Shown: piece after piece, positions 1 to 8,667 of the stretch
Numbering within the stretch: the first letter of the stretch is position 1
Layout of the letters: each line of letters opens with the position of its first letter
From: Silicimonas sp.
Lineage (GTDB): Bacteria; Pseudomonadota; Alphaproteobacteria; Rhodobacterales; Rhodobacteraceae
Length of the DNA: 64,000 nucleotides
NCBI GenBank assembly: GCA_022826205.1
Contig: JAJDVJ010000110.1
Span: forward strand, 26,308 to 90,307
Direction: 5' to 3'
The notes under the pieces: generated by a model
The model's database searches: none
What the model saw: the letters and a program-made list of their open reading frames with translations, nothing else
What the model was told of the DNA's origin: nothing
Program-made: the position numbers and the translations under genes

Positions 1-477
1 TGGCGGTGATGCCGTCCGCGCTGGCATCTGGGAAAGCATGTCCGGCGACTTTCGCGGCAACCAAACGGTCAGTTCGGGTAATGTTACGTCCTTGAGGGCG
101 GGGCGACGGTCCGCACCGGAAGCTCCCCGCAATCACCGCGAAATGCGCAATAATGACGGCCCGCGAGCACCGGCATGCTGGACGATAAGTGCCCGAGCAG
201 GCGATCCCGGCGAACAGCTGCCAACACAACGATTTGCGGCGTCGCGACCAGAGGGGCAAGCCTCTTTTGACCAATTCTGATCCGCATTTGGACCTTTTCC
301 AGCATTTTGCATTAACTTTGCTTGGAATTGGCACAGTTTTCGTCTATCCTTAGGAGAAAGCCATCCGGAATGAATGATTTGGTATAGATGTGGTTGGGCA
401 GGCGATGATGACATGACGGTTCTCGCCAGGCACGAAACCGACACGGCTGACAAGTCAATCAACTAGGAGGAAACAAG
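1..477. other. Upstream region of the Liv operon, no gene seen
   Basis: No reading frame here has recognisable protein content; the short frames on both strands look like GC-driven noise. The stretch must hold the promoter of the transporter operon that follows. A weak match to a sigma-54 -24 element (TTGGCAC, about 328-334) is present, but the -12 part (TCGT) does not fit, so I do not call a promoter. A strong ribosome binding site, AGGAGG, lies at 464-469, nine bases ahead of the start codon of the next gene. Confidence 0.6.
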
Positions 478-1785
478 ATGGTTGCCAAGATGTTCAAAGA
501 CGTTCTTACCCGTCGCAGCCTGCTGGGTTCAGGTGCTGCTGTAGCGGGGTCCGCGGCGGCAGCCGCGATTCTGCCGAGAACGGCGTTTGCGCAAGACAAA
601 GTGGTCAAGATCGGGTTTCTCGCTCCCCTGACCGGCCCAGTGGCGGCATGGGGCAAACCCGGACTCGACGGATGCCTGATCTGGGGAGAGTGGATTAACG
701 CGGCCGGAGGCATCAACATCGGAGGCGAGGCCCACTCGGTTGAGTTCGTGGCGTACGACAACGAGTACGATCCGGCCAAGGCACGGACCGGCGCGACCAA
801 GCTGATCCGCGAGGACGGGGTCAAGTTCATAATGATGCTGGGTGGTGACACCTGGCCTGGTGCGCAACCTGTGGCCGACAGGACAGGCATGCTGTTCTCG
901 ACACTGCTGCCATCGGATCTCTCGCCCGACACGACGACCCTGATCGCGCCATGCGAGGTGCACCCGATCTACAACGTAACCGGCGTCGAGTGGTTGGCGG
1001 ACAACATGCCGGAACTGAAGACTGCGGTCATGTGCGCCCAGGACGACGCTCTCGGGCTGCCCTCGGTTGCGACATATCTGGCTGCGTTCGAGGCCGCGGG
1101 CATCGAGATGCAGGACGATCCCCTGCTCTTCGACCCGGCGACAACGGACTTTGCACCGGTGGTGACTCGACTGATATCCGGCAATCCGGACATTGTCTGC
1201 CTCGACACCTGTTACGCGGATTACGTCCACCCGATTTGTGAACAACTCTTCCAGCAGGGTTACGGTGGACAGGTCATCTCCTGCACCGCCGACTTCTACC
1301 AGCAAATCGTTGCCAAGACCTCCGAGGAGTTCATGGAAGGTTTCGTCTTCCAGTTCCCGGATTTCGACGATCCGGCGCTGAATGACGAGAGCATAAATTT
1401 CCAGAAGCCGAACGAGTTCTACGCGGAGTACGCGTCCCGCTACGGAGCCGACCAGTGGGGAGCGGTGAGCTGGGAGTACGCCTCGATCATGGATCTCTGG
1501 AAGGCAGGTGCGGAAAAGGCCGGTTCAGCCGAACCGGATGCGGTCCTTGCAGCGATGAAGGAAGGAGGCACCGGTCTTCACGCCTTCGGCGAAGCGGACT
1601 GGTGGGGCAAGGATCTGTTCGGGATCGACAACGCCCTCGTCGGCAACTGGCCAATCGTCGTCATCGAGGGCGGCAAGGCCACGATCAAGGAATTCCGCTC
1701 GATTCCCGAATGGTACGCAAAGCACGGCGAACTGCTGAAGAAACACATGTCCGCCTACGGGCAGATGTGGGACCAGCGAACCTAG
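478..1785 (+). CDS. Liv-type ABC transporter substrate-binding protein (Tat-exported)
   Basis: This is a 435-residue periplasmic binding protein of the branched-chain-amino-acid (LivK, Peripla_BP_6) type. The N-terminus has a twin-arginine motif (TRRSLL, R12-R13), a hydrophobic Ala/Gly stretch and an AFA-Q cleavage site after residue 38, so export by the Tat system is likely. The mature part starts with the typical strand VVKIGFLAPLTG. It is followed by two hairpins and the two permease and two ATPase genes of a complete importer. Family members bind leucine-type amino acids, urea, short amides or aromatic acids; the true ligand cannot be read from the sequence. The start is fixed by AGGAGG nine bases upstream. 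Confidence 0.9.
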   Translation: MVAKMFKDVLTRRSLLGSGAAVAGSAAAAAILPRTAFAQDKVVKIGFLAPLTGPVAAWGKPGLDGCLIWGEWINAAGGINIGGEAHSVEFVAYDNEYDPAKARTGATKLIREDGVKFIMMLGGDTWPGAQPVADRTGMLFSTLLPSDLSPDTTTLIAPCEVHPIYNVTGVEWLADNMPELKTAVMCAQDDALGLPSVATYLAAFEAAGIEMQDDPLLFDPATTDFAPVVTRLISGNPDIVCLDTCYADYVHPICEQLFQQGYGGQVISCTADFYQQIVAKTSEEFMEGFVFQFPDFDDPALNDESINFQKPNEFYAEYASRYGADQWGAVSWEYASIMDLWKAGAEKAGSAEPDAVLAAMKEGGTGLHAFGEADWWGKDLFGIDNALVGNWPIVVIEGGKATIKEFRSIPEWYAKHGELLKKHMSAYGQMWDQRT

Positions 1786-1800
1786 GGCGGATTTGGCGCA

Positions 1801-1853
1801 ACATCGCTTGGCGATGTCACTGCGGGCGGTGCGCTTTTCCTTGCGCACCGCCC
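1801..1853 (+). terminator. Two tandem hairpins between binding protein and permease genes
   Basis: A perfect 7-bp hairpin (ACATCGC, loop TTG, 1801-1817) is followed by a perfect 11-bp hairpin (arms 1824-1834 and 1843-1853, loop of eight bases). No T-run follows, so this is more likely an mRNA-stabilising or attenuating structure than a full terminator. Such elements commonly keep the binding protein in excess over the membrane components of ABC importers; that role is inferred. Confidence 0.6.
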
Positions 1854-1883
1854 GAATCTCTGGACTGATCCTGCTGCAGGACG

Positions 1884-2753
1884 ATGATTGAACTTCTCGC
1901 GCAGACCGGATTGAACGCTCTTTACGCCGCCAGCTACACTGCGCTTGTGGCCGTCGGCCTCGTCCTGATTTTTGGAGTCATGGGGGTGATCAACTTCGCC
2001 CACGGTGAACTCTTCATGCTGGGCGCATACGCGATCGTCGCGGTTTACGCGGACTGGAACCTGCCGTACCTGGTTGCGGTGGCGGTCGGGATGACATTCG
2101 TCGGCATCGTGGGCCTCGGCATGGAACGGGCGTTCTTTCGACCGCTCCGCGACAATCCGCTTGGCGGGCTCGTTGCCTCGATCGGTTTCCTTATGATCCT
2201 GCAGGCGCTGGTGTCCATGGGATTCGGCGTGCGGATGGAGCACGTGCCGCCAGTGACGCAGGACGTCATTGTCATCACCGAAAGGGTCAGGCTTCCAGTA
2301 TTCAGGCTGGCTGTGATCCTTGCCGCCGTGGTTCTCCTCGCATGCCTCTGGGCATTCCTAAAGAAGACCCGCTTTGGCTGGGCGCTTCGCGCCAGCGCCC
2401 AGGACCCGGAAGCGGCGGCACTGCAGGGAATCTCGATCAACCAGACCGCGCGCATCGCGATGTTCATCGGCGCGGCCCTCGCAGGCGTCGCAGGCGCCCT
2501 GACCGCGCCCCTGATTTCGGTCAACCCGCACATGGGCCATTCGGTGATCGTCACCGCCTTCATCGTGATCATCGTCGGTGGCATAGGATCGCTTGAGGGC
2601 GCCGTCATCGTGGCGGTTGCCTATGCCTTCGTCCACACGTTTGTCACCACCTTCTTCGACGGGGTCATCGCGGACATCGTCGGTCTGCTGCTGCTGCTGG
2701 TCGTGCTGATCGTCAAGCCTACCGGACTGTTCGGGTCAACGGATCGTGCATAG
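1884..2753 (+). CDS. livH: Branched-chain-type ABC transporter permease (LivH family)
   Basis: The 289-residue product is a very hydrophobic inner-membrane protein of the LivH permease family, starting with the typical N-terminus in which LNALYAASYTALVAVGLVLI forms the first membrane helix. The motif GVMGVINFAHGE and the late segment IIVGGIGSLEGA are family hallmarks. It would form half of the membrane channel with the next gene product. Its stop overlaps the start of that gene by eight bases, which implies translational coupling. Substrate is unknown. Confidence 0.9.
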   Translation: MIELLAQTGLNALYAASYTALVAVGLVLIFGVMGVINFAHGELFMLGAYAIVAVYADWNLPYLVAVAVGMTFVGIVGLGMERAFFRPLRDNPLGGLVASIGFLMILQALVSMGFGVRMEHVPPVTQDVIVITERVRLPVFRLAVILAAVVLLACLWAFLKKTRFGWALRASAQDPEAAALQGISINQTARIAMFIGAALAGVAGALTAPLISVNPHMGHSVIVTAFIVIIVGGIGSLEGAVIVAVAYAFVHTFVTTFFDGVIADIVGLLLLLVVLIVKPTGLFGSTDRA

Positions 2754-3744
2754 TTCGGTGGCGAAACTCGCAACACTTCTCGGGTTCGGGGCCATCTTGC
2801 TTGCGCTGCCCCATGCGCTGAGCTTCTCGCAGCAGGAAATCCTGGTCTTCCTGACCATCAACGTCCTGCTCGTTGCATCCTACAGGCTCCTTACCCTCAC
2901 CGGTGAGTGGTCGCTGGGCCACGTGGTGATCATGGGAGTCGGGGCCTATGCCTCGGCGCTGCTGTCAAAGCGCTTGGGCATCTACGTGCCAGCCGCGATG
3001 CTCCTCGGTGCCGTCACGGCGGCGATGATCGCGCTGGCCCTCAGTTTCCCGCTGTTCCGCATGAAGGGCTTCTACTTTCTGATCGGGAGCTTCGCCGCTG
3101 GCGAGATCATACGGTTGCTCTGGAAGCGGTTCCGGGACCCGTTTGGCGGCCCCAAGGGGATAAAGAAGATCGACCCGATGCCGGATTTCGACATCGGCAT
3201 CTATGCCTTCGATTTCTTCGAACCAATCAGCTACTACTACTTTGCCCTGGCCGTGGTCGGTGTGTCGCTCTGGGTCATGTGGAGGATCGAGCGCTCTCCC
3301 GTCGGGCTCACCTTTCACGCGGTCCACTGGCAGGACAGGCTCGCGGAGGCGTCCGGCGTCAACGTACGGGCCTACCGCACGCTCGCCTTTGTTCTCGCCT
3401 CGGGATTCGCAGGTTTGTCGGGCGCGCTCCTGGCTCACTACATCGGCACCATCAATCCCAACAGCTTCGACGTCGAGCAGATGGTGTTCGTGTTGACCTG
3501 GACGATCGTCGGCGGAACCGCAACCTTCTATGGGCCGATCCTCGGCTGCGTGGTTCTCACCATTCTCAACGAGATCGTGCTGCGCGAGGCGGGATTCGAG
3601 CAGATGCGGCCGCTAATTTACGGGCTCATACTGATCCTTTCGGTGCTGTTCATGCCCAAGGGTCTCGAGAGCCTCGTCCGGGGAGCGTTTTCCGGGCGAA
3701 ATGCGAGGAAGAACTCGGCTGGCGAAACCGAAGCCATGGAGTAG
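2746..3744 (+). CDS. livM: Branched-chain-type ABC transporter permease (LivM family)
   Basis: The 332-residue membrane protein belongs to the LivM permease family: it has a run of hydrophobic helices, the conserved LTLTGEWSLGHVVIMGVGAYASA region near residue 50 (compare G-x-S-x-G-H in the family) and a C-terminal IVGGTATFYGPILG segment. The start codon is GTG and overlaps the end of the preceding permease gene by eight bases. It completes the channel of the importer. The C-terminal tail after the last helix is short and basic, as is usual. Confidence 0.9.
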   Translation: MHSSVAKLATLLGFGAILLALPHALSFSQQEILVFLTINVLLVASYRLLTLTGEWSLGHVVIMGVGAYASALLSKRLGIYVPAAMLLGAVTAAMIALALSFPLFRMKGFYFLIGSFAAGEIIRLLWKRFRDPFGGPKGIKKIDPMPDFDIGIYAFDFFEPISYYYFALAVVGVSLWVMWRIERSPVGLTFHAVHWQDRLAEASGVNVRAYRTLAFVLASGFAGLSGALLAHYIGTINPNSFDVEQMVFVLTWTIVGGTATFYGPILGCVVLTILNEIVLREAGFEQMRPLIYGLILILSVLFMPKGLESLVRGAFSGRNARKNSAGETEAME

Positions 3745-3752
3745 CACGATAG

Positions 3753-4523
3753 ATGTCCCCTCCCGTTCTCGAGATCGATAATCTGACCATGCGCTTCGGT
3801 GGGCTGACGGCGATTGACCGCCTTTCTTTCAAGGTCGAGCGTGGCGCGATTCATGGATTGATCGGCCCGAACGGCGCGGGCAAGACGACGACTTTCAACG
3901 TCGTATCGGGATTTTACAAGCCGACTGGCGGCGAGGTCCGGCTGCGCGGCGAAACGATTTCCGGACTCAGGATGTTCGAAGTCGCGCGGCGCGGTGTCGT
4001 TCGGACCTTTCAGCATTCGACGCTCTTTGCCGAGCTCACCGTCCTGGAGAACGTGCTGATCGGCACCCACATGAGTTTCCCACCGAACATCTTCGCCGCG
4101 ATGGCAGGGGTGGACAAGGCGAACCGCCGAGCCGCCCGTGCCCGTGCTGAGGAGGCGCTTGAATTCTTCGGCCTCTCCGGGCTGAGCGACGAGTTGGCGG
4201 GCGATCTTCCCCACGGCCATCAGAGAGCGCTTGGCATGGCGGTTGCACTGGCCGCGCGCCCCGACGTGGTGCTTCTTGATGAACCCTTCACGGGAATGAA
4301 CCCGGAAGAGACGCGCCGGATGATGGAACTGATGGTCAAGCTTAGGAACACCGGGGTCACGATTCTCCTCGTCGAGCACGACATGCACGCGATCATGGGG
4401 CTTTGTGACCGGATCACTTGCATGAGTTTCGGACGGCTTCTTGCGGAAGGCAACCCGCAGGAAATCCGTCATCACCCGGACGTTATCGAGGCTTATCTCG
4501 GAGGTGCGCGCCATGTTGCTTGA
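3753..4523 (+). CDS. livG: Branched-chain-type ABC transporter ATPase (LivG family)
   Basis: The 256-residue protein is a cytoplasmic ABC ATPase of the LivG type. It shows Walker A (GPNGAGKT, about residues 36-43), a Q-loop (RTFQHSTLF), a signature region LPHGHQRALGMA in place of the usual LSYGQQR, Walker B (VVLLDEPFTGMNPEE) and the switch histidine (LLVEHDM). It lies eight bases after livM and overlaps livF by 11 bases. It should pair with LivF to drive uptake. Confidence 0.92.
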   Translation: MSPPVLEIDNLTMRFGGLTAIDRLSFKVERGAIHGLIGPNGAGKTTTFNVVSGFYKPTGGEVRLRGETISGLRMFEVARRGVVRTFQHSTLFAELTVLENVLIGTHMSFPPNIFAAMAGVDKANRRAARARAEEALEFFGLSGLSDELAGDLPHGHQRALGMAVALAARPDVVLLDEPFTGMNPEETRRMMELMVKLRNTGVTILLVEHDMHAIMGLCDRITCMSFGRLLAEGNPQEIRHHPDVIEAYLGGARHVA

Positions 4524-5220
4524 ACTGAGAGCCGTGGCCGTCACCTACGGCAAGGTATCGGCGATCCGCGACATCTCGCTCAAGGTTCCTGACGGTCAGA
4601 TTGTCACCATCATCGGAAGCAACGGCGCGGGGAAGACAACGACTCTGCGGGCGATCTCGGGCCTTACAAGTCTCCGGGAAGGCGAGATCCATTTCGCCGG
4701 AGAACGGATTGACCAATTGGCTCCCGACCGGGTCGTCGCCCGAGGTATCGCCCACGTGCCGGAGGGACGGCGCATATTCCCGGACCTGACCGTCGAGGAG
4801 AACCTCCGGACCGGAGCCTTCCTGCGCCAGGAAAGAGAAACGGTCGAAAGGGACCTAGATGAGGTCTTCGATCGGTTTCCGCTGCTCCTCGAACGGCGAA
4901 CACAGCTGGCCAAGACCATGTCTGGAGGCGAACAGCAGATGCTGGTGATCGGCCGCGCTCTCATGACCAAACCGAAACTTCTCTTGATGGACGAACCGTC
5001 CATGGGCCTCGCTCCGAAGATTGTCGAGGAGATCGCGAAGATCATCGGTGAAATCAATGCCCAGGGCGTGCCGGTCATTCTGGTCGAACAGAATGCGGAA
5101 CTGGCACTCGAACTGGCGGATTACGCGTATGTTCTCGAAACGGGGTCATTGGCCTTGGAAGGCCCCGCAGACGAACTGCACGACAACGAACATGTTCGCG
5201 CGGCGTACCTCGGCATCTGA
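4513..5220 (+). CDS. livF: Branched-chain-type ABC transporter ATPase (LivF family)
   Basis: The product of 235 residues is the second ABC ATPase, of the LivF type: Walker A GSNGAGKT, signature TMSGGEQQMLVIGRAL, Walker B LLLMDEPSMGLAP and switch EQN. The frame is open further upstream, but the ATG at 4513 is preceded by GGAGG (4500-4504) and gives the family-standard N-terminus MLLELRAV. The gene overlaps livG by 11 bases and the following TPR-like gene by 29 bases. Confidence 0.92.
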   Translation: MLLELRAVAVTYGKVSAIRDISLKVPDGQIVTIIGSNGAGKTTTLRAISGLTSLREGEIHFAGERIDQLAPDRVVARGIAHVPEGRRIFPDLTVEENLRTGAFLRQERETVERDLDEVFDRFPLLLERRTQLAKTMSGGEQQMLVIGRALMTKPKLLLMDEPSMGLAPKIVEEIAKIIGEINAQGVPVILVEQNAELALELADYAYVLETGSLALEGPADELHDNEHVRAAYLGI

Positions 5221-5809
5221 GACTGGCAGTGCCGAATGGCAGGCGGCGCTGGCTGCCGGCTGGCGGCGTTCGGACATCCTGTGGGAACGTTGGCAGGAGC
5301 GCGGCAATGCCGCATGGGCGAGTGGCGATGTTTCGCTCGCGCGAAGGCGATTCCTTTTCGCATGGTATCTTGCACGTCTCTTCTTCCATCGCGGCGACCC
5401 TCGCATGGCGACAAGCATTGCCAACGTTGGGTTCATTGCCAGGGAGGCGGGCCAGTTCGGTCGTGCTTCCAGACATTACGCGCGTGCGCGCAAGCTCTGG
5501 GCTGAAGTACCGGGTGTGCTCGACGGGCTCGAATTCCGGCCGCGCGTACGCAGTTCGCTCTTCCACCTGAGGATGGAAACCCGGCACAGGGAGACGTACG
5601 AGGCCAACATACGGGCGCGAATCGCCAACTTCATCACCGAAGCGGGACAGGCGCTCGAAGCAGCTGAGCAAGGAGCCCCTTCTCCACACCGGCTCTACGA
5701 CCGCTGGCGTGGCGAACGTCCGGCAGTCTTCGACGAGTCCCGGAAACTTCTGGGCGCCGTGTTGCTCATCTGCGCCCGGAAACAGGAAGACTCGGGCCCG
5801 GATCGCTGA
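5192..5809 (+). CDS. TPR-like helical protein at the end of the Liv operon, unknown function
   Basis: This 205-residue protein begins inside the end of livF (29-base overlap) and runs on the same strand, so it is probably part of the transporter operon. It has no signal peptide or membrane helix. The middle part (RGNAAWASGDVSLARRRFLFA, then GNFG-like AGQFGRASRHYARARKLW) reads as two or more tetratricopeptide-like helical hairpins: a helix pair with small residues at the turns and aromatic/Ala spacing. TPR proteins usually act as protein-binding scaffolds. A role linked to the transporter or its substrate is inference from position only. Confidence 0.65.
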   Translation: MFARRTSASETGSAEWQAALAAGWRRSDILWERWQERGNAAWASGDVSLARRRFLFAWYLARLFFHRGDPRMATSIANVGFIAREAGQFGRASRHYARARKLWAEVPGVLDGLEFRPRVRSSLFHLRMETRHRETYEANIRARIANFITEAGQALEAAEQGAPSPHRLYDRWRGERPAVFDESRKLLGAVLLICARKQEDSGPDR

Positions 5810-6010
5810 GGTCGGTGTGCTGGCATTGTGGTGGACCTCGACTGACGCCAAGTGCAGTGCTGGATCTTAGCTGTGGTTTCGATGATCTGCCAACTGGTGT
5901 GAGCGAACGCCCCAACAAGCCGGTGTCAGTGGATCCAAAACTCCAGAATCGCGGCTTCACGTTTCCTAGGACCGAGTGCTACGGCGTATCTCGTGACATG
6001 GATCACTCTC

Positions 6011-6535
6011 TCAACTTGATCGGGCCGTTGCCTTCGCGAGCCCGCCCGCAAAGCGAGCACTTTCTGCCACTGCCTCTTGCATCAGGGTATCGAGGCTATC
6101 GGGCGGGTTGCCGCCATCCAGCATCTTCCTGAAAGTCGCGTAGGCGTCAGTCTTGCTGGTATAGGCCCGCAAATTCTCCTCGTCATTTACCCAGACGAGT
6201 ACGATGATCTTGGCGGCGCTGTTGAACCGGAAGAACAGTCGGTATTGCTGGAGAAACTTCGCCCTGAACCAGTGCTTCCGATTGTTGCCGAGCGTGTTGC
6301 CTTGTCGAAACTGCGGGCCTCCCGGATCAGTCGGGATCGTTTCCGTCACCAGCTTGAAGATTGCGGCAAGCCGTTTCGTGCAGTTCTTTTTCTGCCAGGT
6401 CGTGGGATCTCGTGTCTTGCGCACCTCAACCTCCCTAATCAGCGCGTCGAGTTGATCAAGGAAGATCGGATGCGCGTAGATCGACCAGCCATTGACGACA
6501 AGCGGCGCTTGGGCCCGCGCGGCAGTCAATGTCAT
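6011..6535 (-). CDS. yhaV: YhaV-family toxin of a type II toxin-antitoxin system
   Basis: The 174-residue protein matches the YhaV toxin family, ribosome-associated mRNA endonucleases: NGWSIYAHPIFLDQLDALI at the start, then a basic core TWQKKNCTKRLAAIFKLV, and the conserved block FRQGNTLGNNRKHWFRAKFLQQYRLFFRF near residues 90-115. Those patterns are characteristic of the family. The start codon overlaps the antitoxin stop by four bases, the usual PrlF-YhaV arrangement with the antitoxin first. The C-terminal tail beyond about residue 145 is Ala-rich and probably flexible. Confidence 0.88.
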   Translation of the reverse strand: MTLTAARAQAPLVVNGWSIYAHPIFLDQLDALIREVEVRKTRDPTTWQKKNCTKRLAAIFKLVTETIPTDPGGPQFRQGNTLGNNRKHWFRAKFLQQYRLFFRFNSAAKIIVLVWVNDEENLRAYTSKTDAYATFRKMLDGGNPPDSLDTLMQEAVAESARFAGGLAKATARSS

Positions 6536-6858
6536 TCGTCACCGGGCAACAGTGGTCCATCGAGGTCGACTTCGGCATCTCCGACCAGCGCCTTGAGCTT
6601 GTCAAACCTTGCGCCATCGAATGCTTGAAGGCGTTCGGGATGTCCCCTGATGTCGGCTTCGATGAATTCGAGGAAGGCACCTAGCGCAGGATCATCCTCC
6701 GAGGCGCGAACCGGCTCAATGTAAATTCGACCGGTAGGTTCGGTGCAATAACGAATCCTGTCGCCTTTGCCGAGCTTTAGTTGCTTGCGCACTCCGCTTG
6801 GCACCGTCGTTTGATAGCGATCTGTGAGCTTGGAGGTTTCCTCGATGAGTGCCGTCAC
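6532..6858 (-). CDS. prlF: PrlF-family antitoxin
   Basis: The 108-residue protein has an N-terminal AbrB/SpoVT-like swapped-hairpin DNA-binding domain: SKLTDRYQTTVPSGVRKQLKLGKGDRIRY (residues 9-37), the standard PrlF/SohA sequence with TTVP at the turn. The acidic C-terminal half is expected to wrap and inhibit the YhaV toxin encoded by the next gene, with which it overlaps by four bases. Antitoxins of this family repress their own operon; repeated TGCAT motifs sit just upstream. Confidence 0.88.
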   Translation of the reverse strand: MTALIEETSKLTDRYQTTVPSGVRKQLKLGKGDRIRYCTEPTGRIYIEPVRASEDDPALGAFLEFIEADIRGHPERLQAFDGARFDKLKALVGDAEVDLDGPLLPGDE

Positions 6859-6873
6859 AACGGACTCCTTAGT

Positions 6874-6917
6874 GCATTGAATGCATGGTGCAATTCAGGA
6901 GATAATGCATTTGCATT
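6874..6917 (-). promoter_or_regulatory. Probable operator/promoter of the prlF-yhaV operon
   Basis: Just upstream of prlF lies a cluster of TGCA-centred repeats: the perfect palindrome GCATTGAATGC at 6874-6884, TGCATGGTGCA directly after it, and the near-palindrome AATGCATTTGCATT at 6904-6917. Clustered short palindromes next to an AbrB-fold antitoxin gene suggest the autoregulatory binding sites. The local sequence is also AT-richer than its surroundings, as a promoter would be. Confidence 0.5.
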
Positions 6918-7098
6918 GTAATGTCAATTCTTGCAATTTCCCCTGAAGGTGATCTCGTTCGAGGTCTGGAGAATCTTTTGGAGGCTCACGTCCAGATCGA
7001 GGTGCCCGCGACCTTGGGGCCGACTTGCGCGGATCCGACGGTTTGATTGACGCCCGGCGAATGGGATGGGTGCGTCGGTCTGAACATGGCGAGGGACC

Positions 7099-7851
7099 TT
7101 ACCGTTTGGCGGCGTAGTACGAAACCCTGCGCTCAAGATACGCCAGAATCTCTGAAATCGTGAATGCGAGCGCGAACAGGACGATCAGGACGGCCCAGAA
7201 GTGCCCCATCAGGAAATTCGCAGCGTAGAGCTCGAACAGCGCGCCGAAACCAACGATGGAAATCAGCAGCTGCCCGATAATGACGCCCTTCACGGCACGA
7301 ATGATGCCAATTCGTATGCCGCCGAGAATCTCCGGAAGAGCGGCCCACAGGTATACCTTGAAGAACGCGTCAATCGGGGAGGCGCCGAAGCTTCGCGCCA
7401 TGTCCACCAGTGACCGGTTGATTTGCTTCACGCCGGCACGGGCGTTGAGAATGATGATCCAGATGGCAAACAGCGTTGTCGTGATGATTATGGCCCTCAT
7501 GCCAAAACCGAACAGGACCATGAGAACCGGCACAAGAGCGGTCAGCGGCGCGCTCAGGAACACGTTCACCCACGGCAGCAGCAACTCGTCCAGCAGTCGG
7601 TTCTTGCCCATCAGGATGCCTGTCGGGATTCCGATGCAAATGGCGGACAGAACGCCCACGAAGAACGCATAGGCGGTTTCGGCGAGGGCCTTCTGGAAGG
7701 CATCTGTGCCAATGACGCTGAAAAGGGTCGCGACGACCTCCGAGAGCGGCGGGATGAAGAACGTCAGCCCGGACTGGCCGACAGTTTCCCACAGAAGACC
7801 CCAGATGATCAGTGAAGACATGCCAGGCAAGCGGTATCCCAAGAGTGTCAT
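7099..7851 (-). CDS. ABC transporter permease, nitrate/sulfonate/taurine type
   Basis: The 250-residue inner-membrane protein is a BPD_transp_1 permease of the SsuC/TauC/NrtB type, with about six hydrophobic helices and the EAA-loop region VDMARSFGASPIDAFFKVYLWAALPEILGGIRIG, which contacts the ATPase. It is the last gene of a minus-strand operon (binding protein, permease, ATPase, permease), three bases after the ATPase gene. Transporters of this layout carry taurine, alkanesulfonates, nitrate, pyrimidine precursors or thiamine precursors. The substrate here is not known. Confidence 0.85.
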   Translation of the reverse strand: MTLLGYRLPGMSSLIIWGLLWETVGQSGLTFFIPPLSEVVATLFSVIGTDAFQKALAETAYAFFVGVLSAICIGIPTGILMGKNRLLDELLLPWVNVFLSAPLTALVPVLMVLFGFGMRAIIITTTLFAIWIIILNARAGVKQINRSLVDMARSFGASPIDAFFKVYLWAALPEILGGIRIGIIRAVKGVIIGQLLISIVGFGALFELYAANFLMGHFWAVLIVLFALAFTISEILAYLERRVSYYAAKR

Positions 7852-7854
7852 CGG

Positions 7855-8667
7855 TTATTCCACATAGCGGCGCAGCGAAGTCCAGATTTCGTCCACGATG
7901 TCGAGATACTCAGGATCGCGGCGGATGTTGTCGACGCCCTTCCCGCGGAAGCTGGAGGGGCGGATGATTTCGGAGACGCGACTCGGTCTCGGCAGAAGAA
8001 TTGCAACCTGGTCCGAGACATAAACCGCTTCCTCGATCGAATGCGTCACGAAGATGAAGGTCTTGTTTTGGTTCTGCACGAGACCGAGCAGGTCCTCCTG
8101 GAACTTTCGCCGGGTCTGTTCATCAACTGCCGAGAACGGTTCGTCCATCAGCAGGACCTCGGCGTCGACCGCAAGGGCGCGTGCAAGCCCGACTCTCTGG
8201 CGCATGCCGCCGGAGAGCTCGTGAGGATAGGCATTCTCGAAGCCCGCCAGGCCAACCTGTTTGATGTAGCTTTCGGCGACCGCTTCGCGTTCGGAGCGTG
8301 CTACGCCGCGCAATTCCAGTCCGAAGGCCACATTGCGAATGACGCTGGCCCATGGCAGCAGGGCGAAGTCCTGAAACACGAATGCCCTGTCTGGGCCCGG
8401 GCCGGTGACCTTTTGGCCGTTTACCTCGACCTCGCCAGACGTTGGTTCCAGCAGGCCCGCGATGATCTTGAGAAGCGTGGTCTTGCCGCAGCCCGAAGGG
8501 CCAAGGAGCGATGTCAACTGACCTAGCGGAAACTCTAGCGAAAGGTCGTTCAACGCTTCCACGTCGCCGAAGTTCTTGGAGATGTTCCGCGTGGAGACAG
8601 CGATTTCAAACGCCGTGTCCTCCGTGGCGCCCGTTCCCGTCTCGGCGCTAGTCTGAGGCATAGCCAC
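7855..8667 (-). CDS. ABC transporter ATPase, nitrate/sulfonate/taurine type
   Basis: The 270-residue protein is a SsuB/TauB-type ABC ATPase: Walker A GPSGCGKTT, Q-loop FVFQDFALLPW, signature LSGGMRQRVGLARAL, Walker B VLLMDEPFSAVDEQT and the switch region FVTHSIEEA. The first 20 residues are an unusual Thr/Glu-rich extension. The gene start overlaps the end of the upstream permease by about 20 bases. It powers the importer made by its neighbours. Confidence 0.9.
   Translation of the reverse strand: MAMPQTSAETGTGATEDTAFEIAVSTRNISKNFGDVEALNDLSLEFPLGQLTSLLGPSGCGKTTLLKIIAGLLEPTSGEVEVNGQKVTGPGPDRAFVFQDFALLPWASVIRNVAFGLELRGVARSEREAVAESYIKQVGLAGFENAYPHELSGGMRQRVGLARALAVDAEVLLMDEPFSAVDEQTRRKFQEDLLGLVQNQNKTFIFVTHSIEEAVYVSDQVAILLPRPSRVSEIIRPSSFRGKGVDNIRRDPEYLDIVDEIWTSLRRYVE

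Noticed and set aside
328..345. Sigma-54 promoter before the Liv operon
   Set aside because: The -24 box fits, but the -12 box does not, so spacing and sequence together do not support it.
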